Assembly (NCBI RefSeq): GCF_019649055.1
Contig: NW_026570253.1
Span: forward strand, 930,001-994,000
Length of the DNA: 64,000 bases
Source of the DNA: Paramacrobiotus metropolitanus
Taxonomy: Eukaryota; Tardigrada; Eutardigrada; Parachela; Macrobiotidae
Direction of reading: 5' to 3'
Positions 36,030-46,684 of the stretch are shown here, piece by piece. Position numbers and translations under genes: made by a program. The notes under the pieces were generated by a model that was not told the DNA's origin, did no database searches, and saw only the letters and a program-made list of their open reading frames with translations. How positions within the stretch are numbered: the first letter of the stretch is position 1; each line of letters starts with the position of its first letter.

Positions 36030-38538
36030 TGCGGATAATGCGTTTATGGGAAGTGTTTTCACGAAGAATGATTTAAGAGTACTGCATAAAAAAAATGACA
36101 GGCATCTTGGGTGGCGCATTTACATAATTATGGCAGTGTCGCCTAGATTTGCAAAATCTGAAAATTTTCCTGGGCGTGTTTTTGACAAACAATATATGGA
36201 AGGATGCAGACATGAAAATCTCATTCCTATGGTCATGTCGTTTTTATTGGGATTATGGTTTAACGTTCTATCGGATTCGCTGCTGCCTGTCGACCAGGCA
36301 TTGAAGTCGTGTTTACCGGGTTGTCTGCTCCTGCATGATACAATCATGAATAATTGAATGTATTGCGACCGGTGATACCAACCGTAAATTAATCGCGGGA
36401 TGGCGAATTTTCATTTCTTTAATTTTTTAGTTAGCATTATTATTATTATTAATATTGCAACTACAGTATCCAAAGTTAACAAAGCTGATATAAAATTGTG
36501 TAATAAAAAATTCATATAATATACGTTGAGTAGCAAAATATATTTTTAAATTTTTAAAATGGGTGCCTCTGACAAATTGGGTGCAAATAAGATGCCTATA
36601 ATAAACGTGGGCGCGAGTGGTTGACTATAACGGTTTCCAAACTAATCACTTACTGTATATCAATTAATAACCGCAACAACAGCATTCAACGTTCTTTATT
36701 GATGTCTTTATTTCGGTTGTATTTTTAATTCTTAATTGTGTATTGTTGGCCGTAGTGATATGAATTACGACTGTTATGTCGCGATAAGCAACAACAGCAT
36801 GTTATGTAACTTTGTGTTAAATTTGTAATGATGGGCTTCGAAAAGGCCCCAATATTTGCTGACAGTTTTTAGAAATCAAGTCTTTATAATTACAATATTA
36901 TCACTTAGGCAGCTACGCATCGAAATCTTCAGTATTACAGTATATTACTCAAGTGACCCCAAAACACGGCAGCAGCCGTTTAGTTTAATTAATAGCTGTC
37001 ACTTACAAATTTACAACTGCAGTTAAATAATGCATTACACTTTCGACCTGTAAGCCCCAGCTACAAAACAATCTTTGCTAATTTTCTGTCATAGACCATG
37101 TTTTCATATTGCAAAGGCTCACAGCACCGCGGCCGGTGCATTGTATACACCGCTAATTACCGGTGGTAGTCGACAGAAGTATGAATACTTCAAAACGAGC
37201 ATCTATGCGCTAAAAGAATTTCTCGTATGCATAACGGTGACACAATAAGGTCATAGTTCGTGATTCCGTAAATCCTGTCGTACTGCAGTGAATCATCCTA
37301 TTTGTATAAACGAAAGCAAAAGCAAACCCACCTAGCAGCATCTGCAGTATTGATTTCATTAGCAAAACACTTGAGAAATGAATGGATGTGCTGTACTGCA
37401 TTACTTGCAGTTGCTTAAATACTTGCCAGCGTTTAATGATATGGTGGTAATATGACAGATCACGATACATATCCGTCTTGTATTGTACCACATATTTTCC
37501 TGCTAGTTTTTGGCTGCTCTAGCTATTTTCTTTTCCTGGCGGAAGCAAGGGAAATTTGAATCTCCTTAAAATTACGACCTACAAATGCTACGTTTGAGGT
37601 AGTAAACCGTAAGCACATGAATCATTCAGAGTCACTTTAGCGTGTACAATAGTGCGGGTACCTGCGAGTATCGCATAATTTCACCACCTGTTGCTCTGTA
37701 AAGACATTCGCTTCTGGGGCAGTGAGCGTGATCGGAGACCGTTGAGGTTCCTGTGTCATTAAGCTCCGTCTTCCACACCGCTTACGTTGTTTTGCTTGTA
37801 CGAGCCTTTCTTTAGTGGTGGGTGAGTAACATGAAAATCTGCCGATTTGTTATTTTGATAGTGAATACACAGGATTTAGTAAACCGCTCATCTCGGTTGG
37901 CGCAACAAGTAATTTGGTGTTTACTTGACGCGAAACGTAGACTGTAGTATTTAATGCTGCAATTTTTAGCCCCGTATCTTTCGCGAGTTGTGATTGCACC
38001 TTTAATTATTGTGAATCTGCGCCTGGAAGTTTTGACGATAAATTTTGGGAATTCGAGAAATTTTGGTTGAATATCTAAGAACACTATATTGAATATCTTA
38101 TTGACAGATGTGGATAGAAATTGATGGTTGACAACCTAATTAAGTGGAAGAGAAAGTCTGTTGCACGGAAAAGTCCAAAACCGAGAAGGGGAAATTACCG
38201 GTGGATCCAAGCTCGAGGTAAAATTATTTTTTCGCTGCTAAGATGCGATTAATAGCTCTTGACATACAGACAGTCTGTAGACAAAAACAACTTTTTTATT
38301 GTCACTTGTCTAATTAACATTTAACGCGATTATGTATGACTGGTTAAGCTAATGGTAAATGCAGATCCATATATAGAATTTCGGCTAACAGACGTTTAGG
38401 TCTATTTTAGAAAGGCAGTCAGGGCCGGCGACGCAAATACTTCTTGTTATAAACCTGCATGCATTTTTTTTAAAAAACATAGAGAATTCGAAACTGCAGA
38501 GTCTGATCCTGCAATTACTTGCTAAAGACAGCGTCAAG
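36030..38538. other. Intergenic region upstream of the Polyhomeotic gene
   Basis: No recognised exon. The right part should contain the promoter and 5' UTR of the Polyhomeotic homologue, but I see no clear TATA box or CpG-dense patch. The open frames at 36046-36357 and 37812-38084 resemble nothing I know. Confidence 0.45.
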
Positions 38539-41500
38539 ATGTCGGCAACGGAAACAGTGATCCGCGAGAGCAATGAATTAAGCAATGAAATTGATACATC
38601 GTCGGAGGCCGATGCGACCAGCAGTATGGAACAGAAAATCCCACCGGATGCGGGCAGTTCCTCTGTTGCAACAGGGACATATAAAAACGGAACGGTGGTA
38701 CGCAATGCTCCAGATTCCAACACCGAAGATTCTCAAGGTAAAATTGCGTATGATGTTCACAACATACGTACAATACATTCACTACATCAGCGTGTTTTTG
38801 TTCGACGTGCTCGGTTTTCAGTTCATAGACTACGAGTATACGAGTATAACGCATTACGGGTAAAATAATTATGTAGTTGTGTATTCACGTGGATAAGCAG
38901 TTAATTTGCGAATTATTCGTTTCCTGTCTAGAAAATGTTTGGTAACAAGTTAAGGGAAGTGGCCCGGTACATGGTACCAAATTCGTGTACATGCACGAAA
39001 ACTTTTACTTCCGCGCACTCCCAAACACTTTTTTGTTTCGGTTTATGACATCTTGTACCCAGAAGATTTGTATTCACTGACGGGAAAACCGTTTGTGCGC
39101 GCAGCATCCGGTTCGGGAGTTATGGCTGTCAGAAAATCTCAAAAAGTTTAAATGCGTTCAGGTGTACCAAAAGTCTCATTATGGGCCGATCTCCCTGAGA
39201 TTTCGCACGTAAATGCTCATGACCACGAAGAACGTTTTTACACCGATCCACTGTTCTAGCATGTTTTTCAAATTTTAAAATGAATTTCAAAAATTTTAAA
39301 ATTCGTTTTAAAATTGGAAAAAAATCATGGAAGTCTGGATCGGTGTAAAAACGATCTTCATGGTTACGTGCATTTATGTGCAAAATTTGAGGGAGATCGG
39401 TCCATAATGAGACTTTTGGTACACCTGAACGCATTCAAACTTTGTGGAATTTTTTAACAGCCATACTCCCGAACCGGATGTTGCGCGCACAAACGGTTTT
39501 CACGCCAGTGTATGCAAATCTTTTGGGTACAAAACGTCATAAATCGAAACAAAAATGTGTTTGGGGGTGCGCGAAAGCGAAAGTTTTTATGCATGTACAC
39601 GAATTTGGTACCATGTACCGGCCCACTTCCCTTAAACGGCTGTGACCTATATTTGTATAACCTTGGCGCTGCGTTAACGCCGGTGTTTCGTAACTTGGTA
39701 AAGAATTTTGGTGTTGGCAGTCTGCTCCTAAAACAGACGTTTTGATATCTATGCGTTGCAACAATATGTTTATATCATTGTTATGCCTAAATAGAAACGG
39801 CAAAATAAGGTTAACGGGAATTCTAAATTTAATAATGATAATTCTAAAAAGCACAAACTGCAAACAGTTGTACCCGGCTAAAGTCCTTACAGCTATTTTA
39901 TGCAGTCGCAAGTTTAAGCCTTTTAATTTGGCAATTAATATTAATACTCGTATACAGAGTACTGGGGAAAATCCGGTTGTCTTTACGATATTTTGCCTTT
40001 TTATTACAGGGAAGACGCGGATAGTATGGTTCACTTTTAACGTTCGTATTTCCAGTGTTTCGCGAAACATCGCGTAGAAGTACCAAAGTGCCCGTACAGA
40101 GTTGTACTTACACTAACAATTTTATACAGTGCGATTGTAATTGTAGATCCCAGTTTCAACACGATTTCATCAACATCGCCCGACAAGGATAATGGCGTTC
40201 CGCCAGGGCAGGATGAGGTGAAAGTGCATAAACCGGGAACCATACTGAAAACCGGTCTCTACACCAAAGCATATCACAGCGAATATTCCGATTACTGATA
40301 CTTCCAGCGCTACCAGGAGCTTGCTTAGTTTCCTGAATTCAGTATTTACTTACTCGTTTTAATTTAGTATATCACTGACAATGACCATTATGTTACGTGC
40401 TCCGTTAGCCAAATAGTTGACCAGCTTCGCAGTTTACGCGCGCCTAAAGCATGTATTGTACAGATGCAAATGAATATGATAATTATTGTTTGTAGTATCC
40501 ACTATCCACCATGATATTTTTGGCTACACTGGTCTGGCCTAGCATTTATGTAATAATAAATTATTTGGACTTGATCTAGTGTCGTTTTTAGTGTACTGTA
40601 TAAGCAATGATAAATGTTGATTTCTGTAGACTACCGTATATCGTACGGAAATTACTACCGAAGTGCCAGTATCTGCTTCCCGTTAGTTGTGAGACAGAAT
40701 GATTACATCTATATTAAATTATCCATATCGGTTCGTAAAACTCTTGGTTCTTAATAATTATTGTAGTTCTCTTGATACGACTAAAGCATACTGTAGAATT
40801 TGCACGTACAAATTCTCAAGTGCACGTACACATCGCTAGACATAAACACTGCGAGTACTGTATTGTAGTTACGCGAAGCTCTAGTGTACACTATTTTTAG
40901 TAAGTACAATACTTAACTTTTTGGGTTGGCCGTGCATTGGGCAATAAGTTTAGTTTTGTTATATGCAGCTACTGACGCCGACCTGCACCTTTGAATATTT
41001 AAAAATATGGAAAAATGATAAAACTGTACAGTATCGTTATATCTATAGATGAAAACACCCAGAACAGCTGACACATTAATATCTTTTAAACTTATTGTAC
41101 GCTGAATCTTCTACCGATTAACGGAACCCGATATCGAAGATGAAAACAAAAAAGTATTGATAAAAACCATAACAATCCGAACGACAGATTCGTATATTAT
41201 ACTCCTGGAAACTGACCAAAGGACATCACACCACACACCACACCCTCATACATCACACCACCTCTCTTTCACATTAATTTTCTGTTTTCCGGTCACAAAT
41301 GTGTTCGCCCACCCACGGGTGGCATCTGGTAAAGTTCCAATCCAGTTGCTGGCTTTCTAACACAGTTGTCGCATTTTCATTTTTTCCTAATCGTAAGTTT
41401 CAAAGCAGCTTCGAATTCTTTCATGATTTTCATAAATTTATCTAATTAAATATTATCTCTGATAGTCCGCAAGCTTGGGTGAATGTTTTAGTCAACTTGT

Positions 41501-44500
41501 ATTGAAGGTATTCCAGTTGATTATTGTCGTGGAACCTTAATTCGCCATGCTGAGCTGATGCTTTGATAAAAAAGTAGATCCAAATCTGCTTTGTTTCGCA
41601 CCAAGGAATGCACCTGAATCCTACCGCATTCACTCTCGCAGGATCCGCTGGTTTTAGTAGCGATGCTGCCAGTGCCAGCACATCCACCGCCAGCACCGCA
41701 GCCCCACCGCCCAGCAGCGGAACTATCCAGCCCACGACGAACCTCAGCATCGCTCCGAATGCTCCGCAACCGTCACAAATAGCTTCTGCCCCGCAGCACT
41801 TGCAGTACATTTTCCCTGCGCCAGGTTAGTGCCGCTCTCCATTCTGAACTGCTTTCGATGGAAGAATAGTGTTTTTGCATTATGAATTCATTTATTTGGG
41901 AAATGGTGCAGAGACTGTTGAGTCATGCGCAAAACTTGTCTGGTGTTGCTAGTCTCAACTCTCAAGTCTGTTGAATAACAGAGCTCAGTACAGGATGATA
42001 CTGTATGTTGTGCGGATTTTGTTGACAGGCCTGAACATGTTCTCCATTCAGCCGTACAATTATCCGTACCCCCACCAGCCCGCTTCCACTCTGGCGGTGG
42101 TGAGTACCGTGGCTGGATCGCCGTATGTCAACATTCTCGGGCAGGTGGTGGAAATGACGCCTGGCGGAATGAACATGAACGCTGCGCAGCGAACTTCTCT
42201 TGCATTCCCTACACTCGTGTCGCGTCCACCAGACGCCAACGCCACTGGTTAGTTGTCTGTACAGCGGAAACCATAATTCCTTCTGAGGCAGCATAATTTT
42301 CTAAAAGATGGATTTTATCGGGACATACAGTATATGGAAACTGTCGCATCATAATTCACCAAACACTGCGTAGCATTAAGTAACCGTTTACTATTGCTAT
42401 AATTAAGGATTACAAGCGATATTTCTTATGAAAAGAGTGTTGTATTTCTGAATAATTTCGAACTGTGTAGAAGAATGTTATGACACAATGTTTTATAGCC
42501 AGAAAAGTTGCTAACTGGTGATTCGCATTAACAGTTCCCAGGTTTTTGTGTAATACTGGAAGAGTTTGCAGTCGAAAGTCGCCGTGTTTGGGTTACTTCG
42601 TGTATCTGTTTTATGTCAGTTGTTTTGTTATTTTTCCGAATCTTTTGGGAGTAAATTCTTCTCGTTAGAGTGTGGGTATGATTCGAGTGATTACGGTTGA
42701 TGGACTGGTTTTGCTGCAGATATTCAGAACGGAATGCAGTTCCCAGTCGCACAACTGGATCCGTCCGTCAGGATTGCACCGCTTTCTCCCGACAATCCGG
42801 ACAGAACACTGCACATTTCTGGATCGTTGGGCCCACCGCGCAGTGTCCCGGGTCAGTGCAGTACTTCGGGAAATCTGAAACATGTTTCCCCTCTCTTCGG
42901 CGTTGCAAACCTATTCATAGTAATTTCATACTGAATTGTCTTATTACTTAGTTTACCGATAAAATTCCGAGGTAAAAAAATCGGGAATTTGTTACTGGCC
43001 ATTCGATCTTATTATCAACTTTTGGGTTACTTACTTCAGTTGAATATGAAAACGTTAATTGACAACGGTACGTTAATTGATAACAAAAAACGTTAATTGA
43101 CAAAAATACCGCCTTGTGCCATAATTTTGAAGCTTGCAGGAATTATTGTTAACAGATTTTGGACGCAGTGCAGAGTACCAGTATTGGTACTGCCTGCATG
43201 TTTTGAAAAAATGAATATTACTGTAAAGAAAACAGGTTCAAAACTGTGAATGTTAGTTCCAATTTTTTTAAAATTTTGTTGTTACTGCGCAGTTTATGAA
43301 ACTAGATGCAGCTGCTTACGTCATGCGAGGGCAGTAACTGGGCGAATATTTCTTGTTTATAGTCTTTGACGGTCACGTAATTTTTCAAAAATCGACGGTG
43401 AATTTGATTACTCTGCCTTTGCAGGTTCGCCTATTATGAGTATAGCGGGATCTATGGCGCTACCTACGTTGAGCTCTCCACCGTCCTCAGCTGTCGGTGA
43501 TAAGGCTGCAACTACGGAGTTGAGAGTTGTTGCGAATTCTACCAGATCGGACATTCACAATTTTTTTGCCGCTATGAATCCTTCGCTTCCCGTTGTACCT
43601 ACTCCTCATTGTCAGCCCAGTATTCCCGTTATTCCCACGATTACGGTCGTTGAAAATTCTCCACAAGCACCTAGCGATGCTAGTCTGTCGGTACCGGTCG
43701 AGCCTTCGACTGCGAACGATAAAACGCATGCCAAATCGGGTAATCCTGTACGCAAACGACCCAGGGATCTATTGCGGCATGTTATCGGTGGGCAGACGAT
43801 TTTCGAAAGCGTTTCCGGGCCGTTTTCGGTTAGTGTTAGAAATACTTTCGAAAATTAGTGAAAAAACTCGTTATTCATGGATGCTACCAAAAAAACAATG
43901 TACACGTACAAATATGTCAGAATTTTCTGTTGCTTGAAATTTAGTTTGGCCTAATTGTAAGTTGTAGGTAGTAGTTTTTCAGGGACAGAAACAGCTATTC
44001 GGTTTAAAAATGTGTAATTCTGAAATAAAAAAACCTTTGCTTCGCCTTATATTCCGATTACATCGTACAACGCCACTTTTAAAATTCTTGTTTTTTTAAG
44101 GAGGCGCAAATGGCTTACATCGAAGAATATTATGCGCACAACTTCGATGCCAGCGATATCAACGAAGTGCTAGCTCAACCCGAATTGCTGAAGGATGAAG
44201 TGGAAAATGGTGATGATGCCAGTATAACAGGTGCGTACTTGTAATACAGTGAGCGGTCAAGTCAGTGTGGATCAGAGCTGGTCCGATAAATCATCGGAGG
44301 CCACCGATATGTCCGATAACTCCGATAATTCCGATGTTTTCATCGGAAAAAGCGGTATCGGAAAAATTCTGTATCGTATCGTAGCGGATCGGAAAATCTG
44401 CTTATCGGGCGGAGCGACAAAATCTTTAGCGTAGCGGGATTTTCACCCGATAAGCACGAAAAAATGATTATTTTAACACTTTTAGACTCAATTTTCAAAG

Positions 44501-46227
44501 AAAAAGTGAGACAAAACGTAAATTTTTAGGCTGATGCCTTACTAAAAACCGCAAAAAAAATCGTTGAAACGCAATTTCAGCCAATAGACTACCGGTAATT
44601 TTAAAAAATCGTAAATTCGGTTTTTCGGTATGCGCCGGTGAATGCCGGCCAGTGCGAATTTTTACTTAAATATTTTCTTTTTTTATCGGAATATCGGATT
44701 TATCGTATCGGAAATTCTGTGCAAAGTCGTAGCGGTATTGGAATCGTATCGGACAGTTGAAATATCGGAGCGGTGACGAAAAATTCGTATCGGACTAGCT
44801 CTGGTGTGGATTCTTATGATTGTTATAAAATTGTTGTTGTGTTTAGACGCTAAAAAATGTGATTTCTGCCAGTCATCGAAAGGTGAACGTTTTTTTGCGG
44901 GAAAGCGATGTTTGTGCAAGGAAGGTTGCTCGCAAAGTTTGAATGTCGCAGCAAAACCTCTTGAGAAGAAGCGATCCGCGGCTAAAAAGAATAACGCTTC
45001 TGTGGAAAAGAAAGGTGCGTATGTATTTTGTTGCTTCGATGTTGAGATTGTTTAAATTTGTTGCGTTTACACTAGCATTAGGCATTAGATTACGTTGGGC
45101 CCACATTGTTTGTTGACTGTATTGAATATTACGAACCTTAAGTTTTTAAATGTTGGATTGTACTATGTGTTTGACTGTGGATGTGGATGATACAAAGGTG
45201 ACATCGGACCTTTCTTGAAGAAACTTTTTTTTGATTGCAGCTTCCCCAGCTCGTGTTGCCAAGCCAAGAGTTATTAAAAAGATGCGCGTTGAGCCACCTA
45301 GCCGCAGGATTATTCCTTCAAAGCTGCTGCCCCCGACAGTGCAGAGTGTGGCCATTCCTCCACCGAATATTCCTGCGCTGGTAGAGCGAACTGTTCCCAC
45401 TGTTGCACCAGTTGTTTCTGATGTACCTCCGGTTCCAGAAGAAATGGCAGTGCGTCACTACTTCCCGAAAACAATTTTTCGTAGTGGTCTGATTTTGTAC
45501 GTGGAATAATAGAGTAAATTTGTTTGCAGCCTCGCGATGTCATGGGCGCTGCTCCTTTGATTGTGCTGGTGAAGAGAAAGCCCGATCTGGACACCTGGAC
45601 GGTAAGTGCCCGCATTTAGAAAAGTGAATGCTAAATACCGGTTGACAACCACGTGTTTGCATCAAGTACTTAGTAAGGAACGAATGAGATTGTCTTATAA
45701 ATGGATTCTGGGTTTTAAACTGTATATGGAGCTGTAATTGTAATCTTCGATTGCGACTGTACCTTTCGTTGCGTTAAATGGTACGTTTCGCGTAAAACTA
45801 TTACGTTAAATATGGATAATTCAACATAGTGCTTAAGTACATGCGCAAAGGTTGTTCCGCTTACGAAGCTGGGTCGCCGGCGTCTTGCATGACAAGGGAA
45901 TGTGGGACCGATTGTGAAGTTAATCAGTTGAAATCGCATATTGTTTTGCAGTAACTTTTTTTAACAATAGGATGTTTTTAGGTGACTGATATCGGCACAT
46001 TGCTGTTATCTATTCGCGGACTGAGTCCTTTTGAGCAGAAATTCACGGGCGACGAGATCGATGGTCAGGCCCTGAAGCTGTTGGTTGATCCTGAAAACAA
46101 TGTGGACGGAGAGAAGCTCATCACGGAAATGGGTATGCCAAAGTGGGCAGCGTACAAGCTCAAGCACATAATCCGTTTGTTGACGGCAACCGAATTCCGG
46201 AGCGAGTATCTGTATGACAAGCTGTAA
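38539..46227 (+). CDS. PHC: Polyhomeotic (PHC) homologue, PRC1 subunit, ten exons, 653 aa
   Basis: Exons: 38539-38737, 41642-41824, 42029-42247, 42720-42851, 43425-43828, 44101-44230, 44847-45014, 45241-45449, 45530-45601, 45982-46227. Phases (1,1,1,1,0,1,1,0,0) close to one 654-codon frame. Polyhomeotic is a core subunit of canonical Polycomb repressive complex 1; its SAM domain polymerises and compacts silenced chromatin. Order seen: an acidic/Ser-rich start; a long Ser/Pro/Thr/Ala-rich region (about 67-350); an HD1-like motif RHVIGGQTIFESVSGPFS (about 362-379); an acidic linker; an FCS-type zinc finger CDFC-x12-LC-x3-C (about 426-452); a basic, proline-rich linker; and a C-terminal SAM domain (about 569-640) with DTWTVTDIGTLL, EIDGQALKLL and AAYKLKHIIRLL. 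HD1, FCS and SAM in this order are diagnostic of Polyhomeotic; Scm and L(3)mbt would show MBT repeats, absent here. Oddities: the FCS triplet itself is replaced and the SAM carries an insertion. Extra small exons inside the 2.9-kb intron 1 cannot be excluded. Confidence 0.88.
38950..39635. mobile_element. 678-bp foldback element with TTAA flanks in PHC intron 1
   Basis: The sequence 38954-39631 is close to one long palindrome. The left arm, starting GGGAAGTGGCCCGGTACATG, matches the reverse complement of the right arm (GGGAAGTGGGCCGGTACATG) with a few scattered mismatches and small indels. Pairing continues through the interior (ACATCCGGTTCGGGAGT, GCGTTCAGGTGTACCAAAAG, TTTTTACACCGATCCA) to an AT-rich centre near 39290. 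TTAA flanks both ends (38950-38953 and 39632-39635), as in target duplications of piggyBac-like elements. There is no transposase. Because TTAA is self-complementary it might simply be part of the repeat, so the piggyBac link is inference. The transcribed intron could fold into a hairpin stem of about 300 bp. Confidence 0.75.
43052..43103. repeat. Three copies of a 14-bp motif in a PHC intron
   Basis: ACGTTAATTGACAA or its one-base variant occurs at 43052-43065, 43070-43083 and 43090-43103, spaced 18 and 20 bp, in the intron between PHC exons 4 and 5. Regular spacing could reflect binding-site clustering or a small local amplification. The core contains TTAATTG, a homeodomain-like site. Confidence 0.65.
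44265..44811. mobile_element. Non-autonomous hAT-type element (531 bp) with 8-bp target duplication
   Basis: The element spans 44273-44803. Its ends are inverted repeats CAGAGCTGGTCCGATA and CAGAGCTAGTCCGATA (15 of 16 identical). It is flanked by an exact 8-bp direct repeat GTGTGGAT at 44265-44272 and 44804-44811. Terminal CAG and an 8-bp duplication are defining features of hAT transposons. Many copies of TCCGATA and its reverse complement crowd both subterminal regions, as expected for transposase-binding repeats. There is no coding capacity, so it must have been moved by a transposase encoded elsewhere. It fills most of the 616-bp intron between PHC exons 6 and 7; removing it with one duplication copy leaves a 77-bp intron. 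Confidence 0.9.
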
Positions 46228-46684
46228 AAACATTCGACTTCATATAATTCACCTGGCTCTGGGTTTTCCGGGTTTGTTTTAACGCATTTACATAATGCTT
46301 TTCCAGTGGTCCGTTTTATTTCGGACGGCCATGTGAAGTTACCCGTGCAGGTGCATTTCGGTTCGTCTGCCATAATTATTGTGGCTTAAATTGTTATGCA
46401 GTGGATTTTTAAAGACTTTTTTTAAACGTTTTAAACGGTTATTTTACATTCTCGTTCGATAATTTTAATCCTTTTACCGTGTTTTCCGAATCTCACGGGC
46501 ATTCTGAATTGATTTTTTACCCTTTTATTGTGAAGCCAATTGTCTACTGGTTTTTCACAGTTTTACACTTAGATTATGAAGAAAAAGTATCACAGCAATT
46601 GTCCGAAACCATCAATCAGTGCATATAAAACCAACTCTGGAATACTTCCCACGATAAAACAACACTCGACCATCAGTGATTTGA
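46228..46684. other. Convergent intergenic gap between PHC and the sulfotransferase gene
   Basis: This 457-bp gap must hold both 3' UTRs. On the minus strand AATAAA occurs at 46524-46529, 156 nt past the sulfotransferase stop, and again at 46315-46320. I see no canonical AATAAA for PHC on the plus strand here, so its transcript may use a variant signal or run into the neighbouring gene. Confidence 0.5.
46524..46529 (-). promoter_or_regulatory. Candidate polyadenylation signal for the sulfotransferase gene
   Basis: TTTATT on the plus strand is AATAAA on the minus strand, 156 nt downstream of the sulfotransferase stop. Position is suitable; no other element was checked. Confidence 0.4.

Noticed and set aside
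39537-40070. 177-residue open frame on the minus strand
   Set aside because: Part of it lies in the right arm of the foldback element, it sits in intron 1 of the Polyhomeotic gene and it shows no domain or conserved motif.
41217-41270. CA/CAC-rich microsatellite
   Set aside because: The stretch is compositionally biased but not a regular repeat; it may be slipped low-complexity intron sequence.
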